DNA of 5,147 nucleotides from an uncultured Collinsella sp. (GTDB taxonomy: Bacteria; Actinomycetota; Coriobacteriia; Coriobacteriales; Coriobacteriaceae). Position 1 is the stretch's first letter. Each line of letters begins with the position of its first letter. Below are positions 1 through 5,147 of this stretch, one piece after another. The notes below the pieces were generated by a model. The model saw only the letters and a program-made list of their open reading frames with translations. It made no database searches and was not told the origin of the DNA. The translations under genes and the position numbers were made by a program. The stretch spans positions 1-5,147 of the forward strand of contig CABUWD010000134.1 of the NCBI GenBank assembly GCA_902495155.1, given 5' to 3'.

Positions 1-805
1 AGCCGATAAACGCGATCGCGGGGACGGCCGGTGCCGGAGCCGCGGGTGCGACGGCAACGGGTGCGCTCGCGGGCGCGGCACCGTCAGCGGCCACGGCCTC
101 AACAGCAGCGGCCTGGCGCTCTGCACGATCCCACACGCCCGAGCGGCCGCCCTCCTTGTGCAGCAGGCGCACGTCGACGATCTCCATGCCGCGATCGACC
201 GCCTTGCACATGTCATAGATGGTCAGACACGCAGCACTCGCGCCGGTCAACGCCTCCATCTCAATACCCGTCTTGCCCGTCACGCCGGCCGTAACCAGTA
301 CGTGAAAGCCGACCTGCCCGTCCACGCGCGCCGGCGCCCAGCCCTCGGGCACGTCCTCGACAGGCGTCCCCGACGGAGCGATAGGCGCAATATCGCACTT
401 GCTCTTGGTAATGAGCAGCGGATGGCACATGGGGATGATGTCGCTCGTGCGTTTGATGGCCATGATGCCCGCCACGCGCGCGCAGGCAAGCACGTCGCCC
501 TTTTTGGCGCGGTCCTGCAGCACCATGGCCTGCGTCTCGGGGTGCATGAGGATGGTGCCCTCGGCGATGGCGATGCGATGCGTCTCGGCCTTGTCGGACA
601 CGTCGACCATGCGTACCTCGCCCTTAGCGTCCACGTGCGTCAGCTCGTCGCGACGGGCGTCACGGGCGGGCTCGGTGGCAGCGCTGGCAGTCGGCTGCGC
701 GGACGCGTCGACGTTGCCGGCATTCGCCGCGGCCGTGGCTTTGTGGGCAGACATCGCGGCCCTGCGAGCGGCCTTGGTGGCATCGGCGTACCTGCTCTTG
801 GCCAT
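1..805 (-). CDS. moaC: Cyclic pyranopterin monophosphate synthase MoaC, with C-terminal extension running off the window (possible fusion)
   Basis: MoaC converts the MoaA product (3',8-cyclo-7,8-dihydro-GTP) into cyclic pyranopterin monophosphate in the cytoplasm. 268 codons are visible from ATG 805-803 and no stop is reached before base 1. The core (about residues 55-227) aligns by eye with E. coli MoaC: MVDVSDKAETHR, KGDVLA (K102 = E. coli K51), IPMCHPL (H128 = H77), GIEMEALTGAS (E182/E184 = E112/E114), YDMCKAVD (D198/K201 = D128/K131). All catalytic residues I know of are present. Three differences from E. coli stand out: an Ala-rich N-terminal extension of about 51 residues, about 19 extra residues between H128 and E182, and an Ala/Pro-rich tail from residue 228 ending in AIAFIG at the edge. 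The ATG at 805 is chosen because GGAGGA lies 7 bases upstream; ATG 754-752 (residue 18) is the alternative. The gene starts 4 bases after the moaA stop, so the two are probably co-transcribed and translationally coupled. The moaC assignment is near certain; the identity of the C-terminal part is inferred. Confidence 0.95.
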   Translation of the reverse strand, partial: MAKSRYADATKAARRAAMSAHKATAAANAGNVDASAQPTASAATEPARDARRDELTHVDAKGEVRMVDVSDKAETHRIAIAEGTILMHPETQAMVLQDRAKKGDVLACARVAGIMAIKRTSDIIPMCHPLLITKSKCDIAPIAPSGTPVEDVPEGWAPARVDGQVGFHVLVTAGVTGKTGIEMEALTGASAACLTIYDMCKAVDRGMEIVDVRLLHKEGGRSGVWDRAERQAAAVEAVAADGAAPASAPVAVAPAAPAPAVPAIAFIG

Positions 806-809
806 ATGA

Positions 810-1865
810 TCATCCTCCGATTTGGGACATAAATCGTTGCGTGCCCTCAATTATCGCGTGTTCCTGCGGTTTGTGGGCGACGGCATCGCGCCAAATCGAA
901 AGTACCTGCATATCATCACCACGGCGCAACGCCTCACGCACCGAATACTCGGCATCGCTGAACAGGCACGGACGCACGTTGCCATCGGCCGTCAGGCGCA
1001 GACGGTTGCAATTCACACAAAAATGGTTGGACATAGCGCTGATAAAGCCGACCGTTCCCGCCGCGCCCGGAAAGTGCCAATAGCGCGCAGGGCCCGCGCC
1101 GGCAGGAGCGTCGTTGATGTCGAGCGGCTCGAGCTCGCCCAGTCCCGTCGCGATGGCCCCGGCATTGATGCGCGCCCGCAGCTCGTCACTCGGCACGGTA
1201 TCGCTCGCGTCCCACAGCTCGGGATTGAGTGTGGGCGCGTGAGGGTCTACGGCACAATGCGAGCTCGTGTGATCGTCGCCGATAGGCATGTATTCGATAA
1301 AGCGCAGGTGGATGGGGCGATCGAGTGTGAGCCGCGCGAGGGCCGCCACATCCTGGTTGAGCCGGCGCACCACAACGCAGTTGACCTTAACGGGCTCAAA
1401 GCCCCAAGCCAGTGCCGCGTCGATGCCCGCCATGGTCTGCTCGAGCCGACCCAGACGCGTGATCTTTCCAAAGAGCGTAGGATCGAGTGTGTCGAGCGAG
1501 ATGTTGACGCGGTTAAGCCCGGCGTCTTTGAGCTGCGGCGCCAGCTTGGGCAGCAGGGCGCCGTTGGTGGTGAGCGAGATATCCTCGATCTGCGGAATCG
1601 CGCGGATGTCGCGAATGAGCGGGATAATACGGCGGCTGACCAGCGGCTCGCCGCCCGTCAGGCGCACGCGGCGAATGCCCTCCCCCGCCACCAAGCGCAC
1701 AAAGCGGGCGATTTCCTCGGCACTGAGCAGCTCGTCGTGCGCGCGGGGCGCCACGCCATCGGCCGGCATGCAGTAAATGCAGCGGAAATTGCACTTGTCG
1801 GTAACGGCAATGCGCAGGTAGTTGATATCGCGGCCAAAACCGTCATGTTGCACGTGCCCGCCCAC
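810..1865 (-). CDS. moaA: GTP 3',8-cyclase MoaA (radical SAM, molybdenum cofactor biosynthesis)
   Basis: MoaA is a cytoplasmic radical SAM enzyme that cyclises GTP to 3',8-cyclo-7,8-dihydro-GTP, the substrate of MoaC encoded next. The protein has 351 residues, slightly above the usual 320-340. The N-terminal radical SAM cluster is CNFRCIYC (C25, C29, C32, the CxxxCxxC form), followed by the SAM-binding LTGGEPL (69-75) and NISLDTLD (121-128). The C-terminal second [4Fe-4S] cluster is C283-x2-C286-x13-C300. The NRLRL motif after C286 supplies R288 and R290, matching the GTP-contacting arginines known in S. aureus MoaA (R266, R268). The protein ends in the Gly-Gly tail (MSQIGG) required for activity in the family. 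The start is GTG at 1865, supported by GAGGGGAGG 5 bases upstream; no in-frame ATG lies before the first cluster. Residues about 199-222 form a longer-than-usual loop with an extra cysteine (C204). It is probably the first gene of an operon with moaC. Confidence 0.97.
   Translation of the reverse strand: MGGHVQHDGFGRDINYLRIAVTDKCNFRCIYCMPADGVAPRAHDELLSAEEIARFVRLVAGEGIRRVRLTGGEPLVSRRIIPLIRDIRAIPQIEDISLTTNGALLPKLAPQLKDAGLNRVNISLDTLDPTLFGKITRLGRLEQTMAGIDAALAWGFEPVKVNCVVVRRLNQDVAALARLTLDRPIHLRFIEYMPIGDDHTSSHCAVDPHAPTLNPELWDASDTVPSDELRARINAGAIATGLGELEPLDINDAPAGAGPARYWHFPGAAGTVGFISAMSNHFCVNCNRLRLTADGNVRPCLFSDAEYSVREALRRGDDMQVLSIWRDAVAHKPQEHAIIEGTQRFMSQIGG
813..818 (-). promoter_or_regulatory. Ribosome binding site of moaC, inside the end of moaA
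   Basis: GGAGGA lies 7 bases before the moaC ATG at 805. The same six bases are the last two sense codons of moaA (Gly-Gly), followed directly by its TGA stop. This decides the moaC start and indicates that ribosomes ending moaA can load onto moaC. Confidence 0.8.
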
Positions 1866-1870
1866 GCAGC

Positions 1871-1879
1871 CCTCCCCTC
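1871..1879 (-). promoter_or_regulatory. Ribosome binding site of moaA (supports the GTG start)
   Basis: GAGGGGAGG on the minus strand ends 5 bases before the GTG at 1865-1863. It is a strong purine-rich Shine-Dalgarno sequence. The only nearby competing start, GTG at 1853 (residue 5), has a poorer upstream match, so 1865 is preferred. Confidence 0.7.
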
Positions 1880-1905
1880 ACGCGGCGTTTTATTCTTCGG
1901 AAATC

Positions 1906-1935
1906 ATAATACCCCACGAGAGAATCATGCCGACA
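1906..1935 (-). promoter_or_regulatory. Weak candidate promoter for moaA-moaC
   Basis: The minus strand has TATTAT at 1911-1906, a good -10 hexamer in a G+C-rich surrounding, about 40 bases before the moaA start. The hexamer at the expected -35 position (TGTCGG, 1935-1930, 18-base spacer) matches TTGACA poorly. Its place between the terminator-like palindrome upstream and moaA is what a new transcription unit would need. No Moco riboswitch fold was recognised in the short leader. Inference only. Confidence 0.3.
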
Positions 1936-1997
1936 CCCGTACGACGGGACAGGTCGCTTCGAGCAAAACGGACTTTCCAAGCCCATCCTCAGCATAC

Positions 1998-2060
1998 AAA
2001 CCATCACAACATTCGATGCTTTTCCCGTTTTTAGCGAAAAACGTCGAATGTTGTGATGGT
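1998..2060 (-). terminator. Possible terminator of the nuclease-like gene, formed by repeat copy 1
   Basis: Read on the minus strand, the long stem of copy 1 follows the stop at 2101 and is trailed by TTTGTATG. The U-tract is short and interrupted, so intrinsic termination would be weaker than at copy 2. The very stable 17-bp stem could still stop polymerase or protect the 3' end of the mRNA. On the plus strand no U-tract follows. Confidence 0.35.
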
Positions 2061-2063
2061 CTG
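1998..2063. repeat. Palindromic repeat, copy 1 (17-bp perfect arms)
   Basis: The arms at 2000-2016 and 2044-2060 are perfect reverse complements (17 bp, starting ACCATCACAACATTCGA). The interior is 27 bases (2017-2043). It can extend the stem with mismatches (TTTTC 2020-2024 against GAAAA 2036-2040) or form its own hairpin, CGTTTTT-AGCG-AAAAACG at 2026-2043. The element matches copy 2 (3240-3305) in the same orientation over 66 bases with only 4 differences by my count. It lies 40 bases after the stop of the nuclease-like gene and upstream of moaA. It resembles a dispersed REP/BIME-like intergenic element; I cannot name a described family. Confidence 0.9.
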
Positions 2064-2100
2064 TCTGTCCACGGCACCCCGTAGAAGGACCGGAACGCCC

Positions 2101-3138
2101 CTAAAGGCCGCCGTCCCAGTGCCGAATCACGAATTCTCGCAGGTCGTTTTGACGTTTCTGGAACGCTTCGCTTCGGTCGCACTTAAGGCCCATAGCGAGT
2201 GCAATGGCATTCATCGCCCGGTGCAATTGCAGCTGATGGGCAAACTGAGTCCCGGTGAGGACGATCATCCTAAAGCCCAGCGCGTTCAGCACGGTCATAC
2301 GCTCCGCGTCCGACGCGCTGCGCTGTTTATCAAGATGGTCCGAGCCGTTGTATTCAATCCCCGTACCGCTCGCAGGCGTATATACGTCGATCTCGAAATA
2401 CCCGGCCTTTGCGAGATACTTGAACTCGTTGGGAACATCAACCCGATGGTTGAGCTCAATCTTGGCGTATCCCAGCCCTCCCTGGGAACGTTTTGCTACG
2501 ACCATGATTGCGGTGGCCGTCTCCATGGGCGACCGCGCGCCATCGTGCACGCGCTTGAGCACGCTGGCCGCGCGTGCAGCCCCCTGACGAGATCGGTTCT
2601 CATTGCAATAAGCAATCAAGTCGGCAACGGTATGCCTCTGCCCCATCTCGATATAATCGCCTGTCGACAGATGATTCAAATGGTATCGGGCGCAGATTTC
2701 GTAGCCATATTCCAGCTGCTCGGGCTCGCTCATCCACGAACCCGCTTGGACAAAGCACATGGCCTCATCAACCACCAGAAGGCCCTCTGCCACCTCGATA
2801 AGATGGCCCGGAGGTACCGGCGCCCCAAACACGTGGCACCTAAATCCAGCCGGCGTCGAGCGCTCAAAATCGAAGTTGACGAGCATGTCGATATGATCGA
2901 GCTCTTCTCGTGGAATACCAAGCGAAACCAGATAGTCGGTAACGATCCCAACTGCCGTTGAAGCCCTCAGCCCCTTGGCATCGAGTCCCAATTTGGGCAG
3001 GCTCGCGGTCGGCTCCGCCTCGTTGGCAAGCGAGTCCTCATCGTATAGGCTGCTTGCTCGCGAGATCGGCTCGGACGGGCGCGCCACGTTGTGGTACAGC
3101 CAGGCAGTCTTATGGGACAGGACGATCGGCAGGTCCAT
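2101..3138 (-). CDS. Uncharacterised protein with a DUF559/VSR-like (PD-(D/E)XK-fold) C-terminal region
   Basis: I do not recognise a named gene; biological role unknown. The protein has 345 residues, with no signal peptide or membrane segment evident. The C-terminal half carries the pattern of DUF559/VSR-type nuclease-fold proteins: SPMET (203-207), then FEIDVY (248-253, D251), then IEYNG (261-265, E262) and a conserved-looking tail ALGFRMIVLT (286-295). E206, D251 and E262 would be the acidic metal-binding set. The usual lysine or glutamine of the ExK motif is N264, so activity is uncertain. The middle (about 112-155, LIEVAEGLLVVDEAMCF then LEYGYEICARYHL) recalls AbiEi-like antitoxin and DUF559 proteins that I associate with Coriobacteriia. 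The ATG at 3138 is supported by GGAGG 4 bases upstream; the stop is TAG. G+C in sampled lines is about 50-58%, against 67-73% in moaA and the exporter, hinting at transfer. It is bracketed by two copies of a palindromic repeat. An AbiEi-type antitoxin is an alternative, but no toxin partner is present. Confidence 0.8.
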   Translation of the reverse strand: MDLPIVLSHKTAWLYHNVARPSEPISRASSLYDEDSLANEAEPTASLPKLGLDAKGLRASTAVGIVTDYLVSLGIPREELDHIDMLVNFDFERSTPAGFRCHVFGAPVPPGHLIEVAEGLLVVDEAMCFVQAGSWMSEPEQLEYGYEICARYHLNHLSTGDYIEMGQRHTVADLIAYCNENRSRQGAARAASVLKRVHDGARSPMETATAIMVVAKRSQGGLGYAKIELNHRVDVPNEFKYLAKAGYFEIDVYTPASGTGIEYNGSDHLDKQRSASDAERMTVLNALGFRMIVLTGTQFAHQLQLHRAMNAIALAMGLKCDRSEAFQKRQNDLREFVIRHWDGGL

Positions 3139-3142
3139 GAGC

Positions 3143-3147
3143 CCTCC
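3143..3147 (-). promoter_or_regulatory. Ribosome binding site of the nuclease-like gene
   Basis: GGAGG lies 4 bases before the ATG at 3138-3136 on the minus strand and supports this start. Spacing is on the short side but usable. Confidence 0.6.
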
Positions 3148-3237
3148 AATGGAGTCGGATAACCAACCTTATTCCCCTGCCCACGGGTCCGCACACCTTC
3201 GTGCGCAAGAAAGCGATTCCACCCGGTCGAGTGGCAG

Positions 3238-3304
3238 AAAAACCATCACAACATTCGATGCTTTTCCCGATTTTGGCAAAAAACGTCGAATGTTGTGATG
3301 GTTT
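3238..3304 (-). terminator. Probable intrinsic terminator of the ABC exporter, formed by repeat copy 2
   Basis: On the minus strand the 19-bp stem ends in GGTTTTTCTGCC, giving five consecutive U residues (3242-3238), three of which also belong to the stem. Its position 49 bases after the TAA stop at 3356-3354 fits a terminator for the exporter transcript. It would also separate that transcript from the nuclease-like gene. Confidence 0.55.
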
Positions 3305-3305
3305 G
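3240..3305. repeat. Palindromic repeat, copy 2 (19-bp perfect arms)
   Basis: The arms at 3240-3258 and 3286-3304 are perfect reverse complements (19 bp). The 27-base interior (3259-3285) has the same length as in copy 1 and differs from it at three positions. The fourth difference between copies is just outside the shared arms (T3303 here, C2061 in copy 1), which is why the arms are 2 bp longer here. The differences fall in the interior or arm tip, while the shared 17-bp arms are identical. The element sits 49 bases after the exporter stop and about 100 bases upstream of the nuclease-like gene. Confidence 0.9.
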
Positions 3306-3353
3306 AGGCGAGGTGAGGGGCACGGAGGGGTCAAAGTATCGCGCTCGAACGGG

Positions 3354-5147
3354 TTAATCCAGCTCTTTTAAGCCATGCGCCAGCTGCCAGTACTCGCCGT
3401 GCTGGGCGAGCAGCTCTTCGTGCGTGCCGCGCTCGATGATGCGGCCGTGTTCGAGGACCATGATGGCGTCGGCGTCGCGGACAGTGGACAGGCGGTGCGC
3501 GATCATAAACGTGGTGCGACCGCGCATGATGCGGTCCATACCGCGCTCGATGAGCTTTTCGGTACGCGTGTCAATGGAGCTCGTGGCCTCGTCCAGGATG
3601 AGCACCGGCGGATCGGCGACGGCCACGCGCGCGATGGCGAGCAGCTGACGCTGACCCTGCGACAGGTTGGCGCCGTCGGCCGTGACCGGTGTGTCGTAGC
3701 CCCGCGGCAGGCGGCGGATAAACGAATCCGCGCAGGCGGCCTCGGCAGCGGCGCGCACTTCCTCGTCGGTCGCGTCGAGCTTGCCAAAGCGGATGTTCTG
3801 CGCAATGGTGCCGCTAAACAGGTGCGTGTCCTGCAGCACAATGCCGAGCGACCCGCGCAGGCTGGTCTTGGCAATGTGCTTGACGTCGATGCCGTCGTAC
3901 GTGATCTCGCCGTCATCGACCTCGTAGAAGCGGTTGATGAGGTTGGTGATGGTCGTCTTGCCGGCACCCGTGGAGCCCACAAACGCGATCTTTTGCCCCG
4001 GCTTGGCAAACAGGTTGAGGTCCGTGAGCACGCGGGCGCCCGGCACGTAGGAAAAGTCCACGGCATGGAAGCACACGTCGCCGGCAAGCGGGACCAAGCC
4101 GCACGTGAGCTCGGTGCCGTCGGCGGCCACCGCGCGGCCCGACTCATCAACGGCTGCCACGTCATGCAGGTGCCCGTAGACGCCCACGCCCTGGCCCTCG
4201 GGAATTTTCCACGCCCACGCGGCATCGCCCGTCTGCACCAGCTCCACGCAGCCCTCGTCCACCTCGGGCTCAAGGTCCATAGCCGCAAACAGGCGCTCGG
4301 CACCGGCCAACGCGTTGAGCAAGAAGTTGCCGAGCTGCGTAAACTGGTTGATGGGCATGGCGGCCTGGCGCACAAAGACCAGGTAGCTTGCAAGTGCGCC
4401 CACATCGGCGAGCCCCTTGATGCAGAGCATGCCGCCCGCCACGGCGACGATGGCATAGTTGACGTAGCCAATCACGACAGTCATGGGCACCATGGAGTTG
4501 GCATAGCTCACGGCTGCGGTGCCGGTGCGGCGAAGCTCGTCGTTGCGGCAGGCAAAGCCGGCGACATTCGCCGCCTCACGGTTAAAGACCTTGATGACCT
4601 TTTGACCCGAGACCATCTCTTCGATATATCCGTCCAGGTCGCCAAGCGATGCCTGCTGGGCAGCAAAGAAACGCTTAGAGCGCGCGCCCGAGTAGCGCGC
4701 ATACAGCACAATGGCCGCATCGCACACGAGTGTGATAATCGTGAGCTGCCAGTTAAGGATGATGAGCATAGCCGTGGTGCCCACAACCTGAATGGCGGCC
4801 TGAATCACGTTGGCAAAGCTGTTGTTGAGCGCCTCGGAGACGGTGTCGACGTCGTTGGTGAAAAAGCTCATGATGTCGCCCGAGCGCGTGCTGTCAAAAT
4901 AGCTGAGCGGCAGCGTCTGGATGTGCGCAAACAGGTCGCGGCGAATATCGGACACCACGCGTTGGGCCGCGCGCACCATAATCTGCGAGTAGCCCAGGGC
5001 CGAGAGCACGCCCGCGGCGTAGATGATCGCCGTCAGGATGACCTGCTTGGCGAGCAGTTCCTCCCCGCCCGTGGCCAAACCGTTAACGATGGGGCGCACC
5101 ATGTAGGTGCCGGCGAGGCTCGCGATGGCGGCGACGGAGGCGAGCAC
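3354..5147 (-). CDS. ABC exporter half-transporter (fused membrane and ATPase domains), N-terminus outside the window
   Basis: This is an inner-membrane ABC transporter of the MsbA/LmrA-like exporter type, using ATP hydrolysis to move an unknown substrate, probably out of the cell. 597 residues are visible before TAA. The first visible codon, GTG at the very edge, is probably an internal valine: it falls inside the first membrane helix, so roughly 40-60 N-terminal residues are missing. Hydrophobic segments lie near 1-16, 34-56, 113-131, 134-150, 219-243 and 247-262. The ATPase domain has Walker A GSTGAGKTT (391-399), Q-loop Q439, signature LSQGQ (495-499), Walker B VLILDE (515-520, catalytic E520), D-loop SSID (523-526) and switch H551. 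All are intact, so it should be catalytically competent. A linker of about 60 residues (about 298-355, with WAWKIPEG) separates the domains; I recall similar linkers in exporters of gut anaerobes. Such proteins often work as heterodimers, so a partner gene may lie upstream, outside the window. The substrate cannot be told from sequence. Confidence 0.93.
   Translation of the reverse strand: MLASVAAIASLAGTYMVRPIVNGLATGGEELLAKQVILTAIIYAAGVLSALGYSQIMVRAAQRVVSDIRRDLFAHIQTLPLSYFDSTRSGDIMSFFTNDVDTVSEALNNSFANVIQAAIQVVGTTAMLIILNWQLTIITLVCDAAIVLYARYSGARSKRFFAAQQASLGDLDGYIEEMVSGQKVIKVFNREAANVAGFACRNDELRRTGTAAVSYANSMVPMTVVIGYVNYAIVAVAGGMLCIKGLADVGALASYLVFVRQAAMPINQFTQLGNFLLNALAGAERLFAAMDLEPEVDEGCVELVQTGDAAWAWKIPEGQGVGVYGHLHDVAAVDESGRAVAADGTELTCGLVPLAGDVCFHAVDFSYVPGARVLTDLNLFAKPGQKIAFVGSTGAGKTTITNLINRFYEVDDGEITYDGIDVKHIAKTSLRGSLGIVLQDTHLFSGTIAQNIRFGKLDATDEEVRAAAEAACADSFIRRLPRGYDTPVTADGANLSQGQRQLLAIARVAVADPPVLILDEATSSIDTRTEKLIERGMDRIMRGRTTFMIAHRLSTVRDADAIMVLEHGRIIERGTHEELLAQHGEYWQLAHGLKELD

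Noticed and set aside
158..832. Plus-strand open frame (224 codons) opposite moaC
   Set aside because: The opposite strand encodes a MoaC core with all catalytic residues; the His/Arg-rich plus-strand translation looks like a shadow.
1866..1997. Possible Moco riboswitch upstream of moaA
   Set aside because: The leader after the candidate promoter is only about 30-40 bases, too short for the known Moco aptamer, and no matching helices were seen.
822..2084. Long plus-strand open frame (420 codons) opposite moaA
   Set aside because: It lies antisense to a full-length MoaA with all its motifs, has no domain of its own, and arises from high G+C codon bias. It also reads through a palindromic repeat.
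1925..2182. Small minus-strand open frames sharing the peptide IECCDG (also at 3110-3334)
   Set aside because: The shared peptide is only the translation of the palindromic repeat in both places. The rest of the two frames is unrelated.
3194..3215. Small stem (TTGCGCAC-GAAG-GTGTGCGG on the minus strand) upstream of the nuclease-like gene
   Set aside because: It is only 8 bp with three G-U pairs, has no second copy in the window and no known operator match; it may be chance in G+C-rich DNA.
1998..3305. CRISPR array formed by the two palindromic repeats
   Set aside because: There are only two copies, more than 1.2 kb apart with a gene between them, and no cas genes.
3503..4471. Minus-strand open frame of 322 codons inside the ABC exporter
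   Set aside because: It is out of frame with the exporter and rich in Ser, Arg, Pro and Ala without motifs, while the exporter frame carries every ABC signature.

Overview
The window is high in G+C and uses its coding capacity densely. All four recognisable genes lie on the minus strand, so transcription runs from position 5147 towards 1. The protein styles suggest a Coriobacteriia actinobacterium, probably Collinsella or a relative. The clues are the LSQGQ-type exporter with a long TMD-NBD linker, the Ala-rich extensions on MoaC, and a DUF559-like protein of a type I associate with that class. This assignment rests on remembered family resemblance, not on a search.

Layout in transcription order. 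(1) 5147-3354: a half-size ABC exporter (membrane domain plus ATPase), cut at its N-terminus by the window edge. (2) 3353-3139: a 215-base intergenic stretch with a 66-base palindromic repeat (copy 2) that also looks like the exporter's terminator, followed by the ribosome binding site of the next gene. (3) 3138-2101: an uncharacterised 345-residue protein whose C-terminal half resembles the DUF559/VSR-like PD-(D/E)XK nuclease fold; it is visibly poorer in G+C than its neighbours. (4) 2100-1866: a 235-base intergenic stretch with a second, nearly identical and co-oriented copy of the palindromic repeat (copy 1), then a weak candidate promoter and a strong ribosome binding site. (5) 1865-810: moaA, complete. 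(6) 805-1: moaC, with its core complete but continuing off the window through an Ala/Pro linker into what may be a second domain.

moaA and moaC form a tightly coupled pair, with 4 bases between stop and start. Together they convert GTP to cyclic pyranopterin monophosphate, the first stage of molybdenum (or tungsten) cofactor synthesis. The ABC exporter and the nuclease-like gene show no functional link to that pathway; each appears to be its own unit ended by a palindromic repeat.

The points most worth a second look are the pair of long palindromes bracketing the nuclease-like gene, the probable MoaC fusion at the left edge, and the dual use of the moaA Gly-Gly codons as the moaC ribosome binding site. 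No RNA gene, CRISPR array, insertion sequence or replication origin was seen.
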